Of a stretch of 39,073 nt of DNA, positions 38,141 to 39,073 are shown piece by piece (position 1 is the first letter of the stretch; each line of letters starts with the position of its first letter). The translations under genes and the position numbers were made by a program. Origin of the DNA: Alphaproteobacteria bacterium (GTDB lineage: Bacteria > Pseudomonadota > Alphaproteobacteria > Micavibrionales > CSBR16-224). The stretch lies in assembly GCA_021775895.1 (NCBI GenBank), contig JAJFGX010000028.1, positions 1 through 39,073 on the forward strand, read 5' to 3'. A model generated the notes under the pieces. It made no database searches. It was not told the origin of the DNA and saw only the letters and a list, made by a program, of their open reading frames with translations.

Positions 38141-39073
38141 CTAAGGAGCGATAACCTTCTTAACACTACGCTTAGGTGAATTATTAAGGTGCTCGAGATG
38201 ATGAGGTAAGGATTTTAGAAGTGGAGCTTCAAACTTGATTAACTCATAGGTCTGGAAAAAACAGTCGCTACCAATTACGGTAAGTAATGGCGCTTCAAAC
38301 TTTTTTAATACAGGGGCATAATGAATGGAGAAGTCACCCATCTTGGTAAGTCTAGAGGCTTTAAAATACTCTAAACTATACAAATTACAAAGACAGAAAA
38401 CACCCATAGTGGTAAGTGTTGGAGTTTCAAACTGCGTCAATACAGGAGCGCGATAAAGGCATCCATTACCCATATTCGTAAGCGCAGGAGCTTCACACTG
38501 CATCAATCTAGGAACATTATAAAGGCAGCGCTCACCCATATTGGTAAGTGCTGGAGCTTCAAACTGTGTCAATGCAGGAGTGTAATGAAGACAGCTATCG
38601 CTCATTGTGGTTAATTCTGGAAGATAGAGGGTTTTTATTTGTGATTGTTCCGCACCTATTAAAATATCACCATTTAAGGTTAAGTTTCCATTTTGAATGC
38701 TCAGCCCAGAGTTTCCACCATAACAGCGGTTAAAATCATCAGCAAAGCTATCTCTATATAAGGGATCAATTTTTTTAAGTGTTTTACTTTTGTTATCAAA
38801 TAAGAATTTATCGAATAATGCATCACCAGCAGATCTATTAACCGTGTGGATAGTACCATTTTCAGCCCATCTTTGATCGCCATAATAGATATTGTTGGTT
38901 TCTCTATGGTGTTTAAAAACCTGATTCCCAATTACAGTAAAACCCTCTGGCAAAGGGGATTCATTAACCGAAAAATCGACATTAAAGCGGTCTTTTAGAG
39001 CGGATGAAAGCCCATTAATAATATTATCTGGATTGCTTCCAAACGTATTGTCACAATTAGAAACTGTATGGTT
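38141..39073 (-). CDS. leucine-rich-repeat-like protein with 22-aa repeats (partial; N-terminus outside window)
   Basis: The reading frame stays open upstream of the listed TTG start to the window edge (...NHTVSNCDNTFGSNPDNIINGLSSALKDRFNVDFSVNESPLPEGF...). Repeats EAPALTNMGxxCLYxxPxLxQF. Confidence 0.8.
   Translation of the reverse strand, partial: NHTVSNCDNTFGSNPDNIINGLSSALKDRFNVDFSVNESPLPEGFTVIGNQVFKHHRETNNIYYGDQRWAENGTIHTVNRSAGDALFDKFLFDNKSKTLKKIDPLYRDSFADDFNRCYGGNSGLSIQNGNLTLNGDILIGAEQSQIKTLYLPELTTMSDSCLHYTPALTQFEAPALTNMGERCLYNVPRLMQCEAPALTNMGNGCLYRAPVLTQFETPTLTTMGVFCLCNLYSLEYFKASRLTKMGDFSIHYAPVLKKFEAPLLTVIGSDCFFQTYELIKFEAPLLKSLPHHLEHLNNSPKRSVKKVIAP
38197..38623 (-). repeat. about six 66-bp/22-aa LRR-like repeats
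   Basis: Units: EAPALTNMGERCLYNVPRLMQC, EAPALTNMGNGCLYRAPVLTQF, ETPTLTTMGVFCLCNLYSLEYF, KASRLTKMGDFSIHYAPVLKKF, EAPLLTVIGSDCFFQTYELIKF. Confidence 0.85.

Noticed and set aside
38197-38623. Regular ~66-bp repeats as a CRISPR array
   Set aside because: Periodicity is explained by 22-aa LRR-like protein repeats in one open frame; no identical direct repeats with unique spacers.
1-39073. tRNA, rRNA, transposase or integrase genes
   Set aside because: None recognised on either strand by eye; no evidence for a mobile element boundary in the window.

Overview
AT-rich window, probably alphaproteobacterial (GapR/DUF2312-like protein, alphaproteobacterial-style DinG-like helicase, MurG-MurC-MurB order). 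From left to right: (1) the C-terminus of one ankyrin-like protein and a complete tandem paralog; (2) a murG-murC-murB-gshA block in which murG carries an in-frame TAA; (3) a ~20 kb minus-strand MSHA/type IV pilus-like cluster (one pilin, membrane AraC-type regulator with a G9 tract, ABC transporter parts, secretin, two PilT-like ATPases, prepilin peptidase, TPR protein, MshK/J/I-like proteins, PilC/GspF, PilB/GspE, degenerate-GGDEF/EAL protein); (4) an orphan HNH-like protein, a Sel1-repeat protein, GapR-like protein and a SPOR-containing D,D-carboxypeptidase; (5) a tightly coupled plus-strand set: TPR, ArsC/Spx-like, class I methyltransferase, a highly divergent SelO-like (YdiU) pseudokinase, and a 96-aa protein ending in a perfect SSSYGGK-SSSYGGK repeat, followed by a DinG-like helicase and a thioredoxin-fold protein; (6) a 22-aa-repeat LRR-like protein running off the right edge. 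The best candidate for an undescribed system is the methyltransferase / SelO-like / SSSYGGK-tail cassette at 31618-34600, hypothesised to be a peptide or protein-tail modification system. All family assignments are by eye from motifs; no searches were run.
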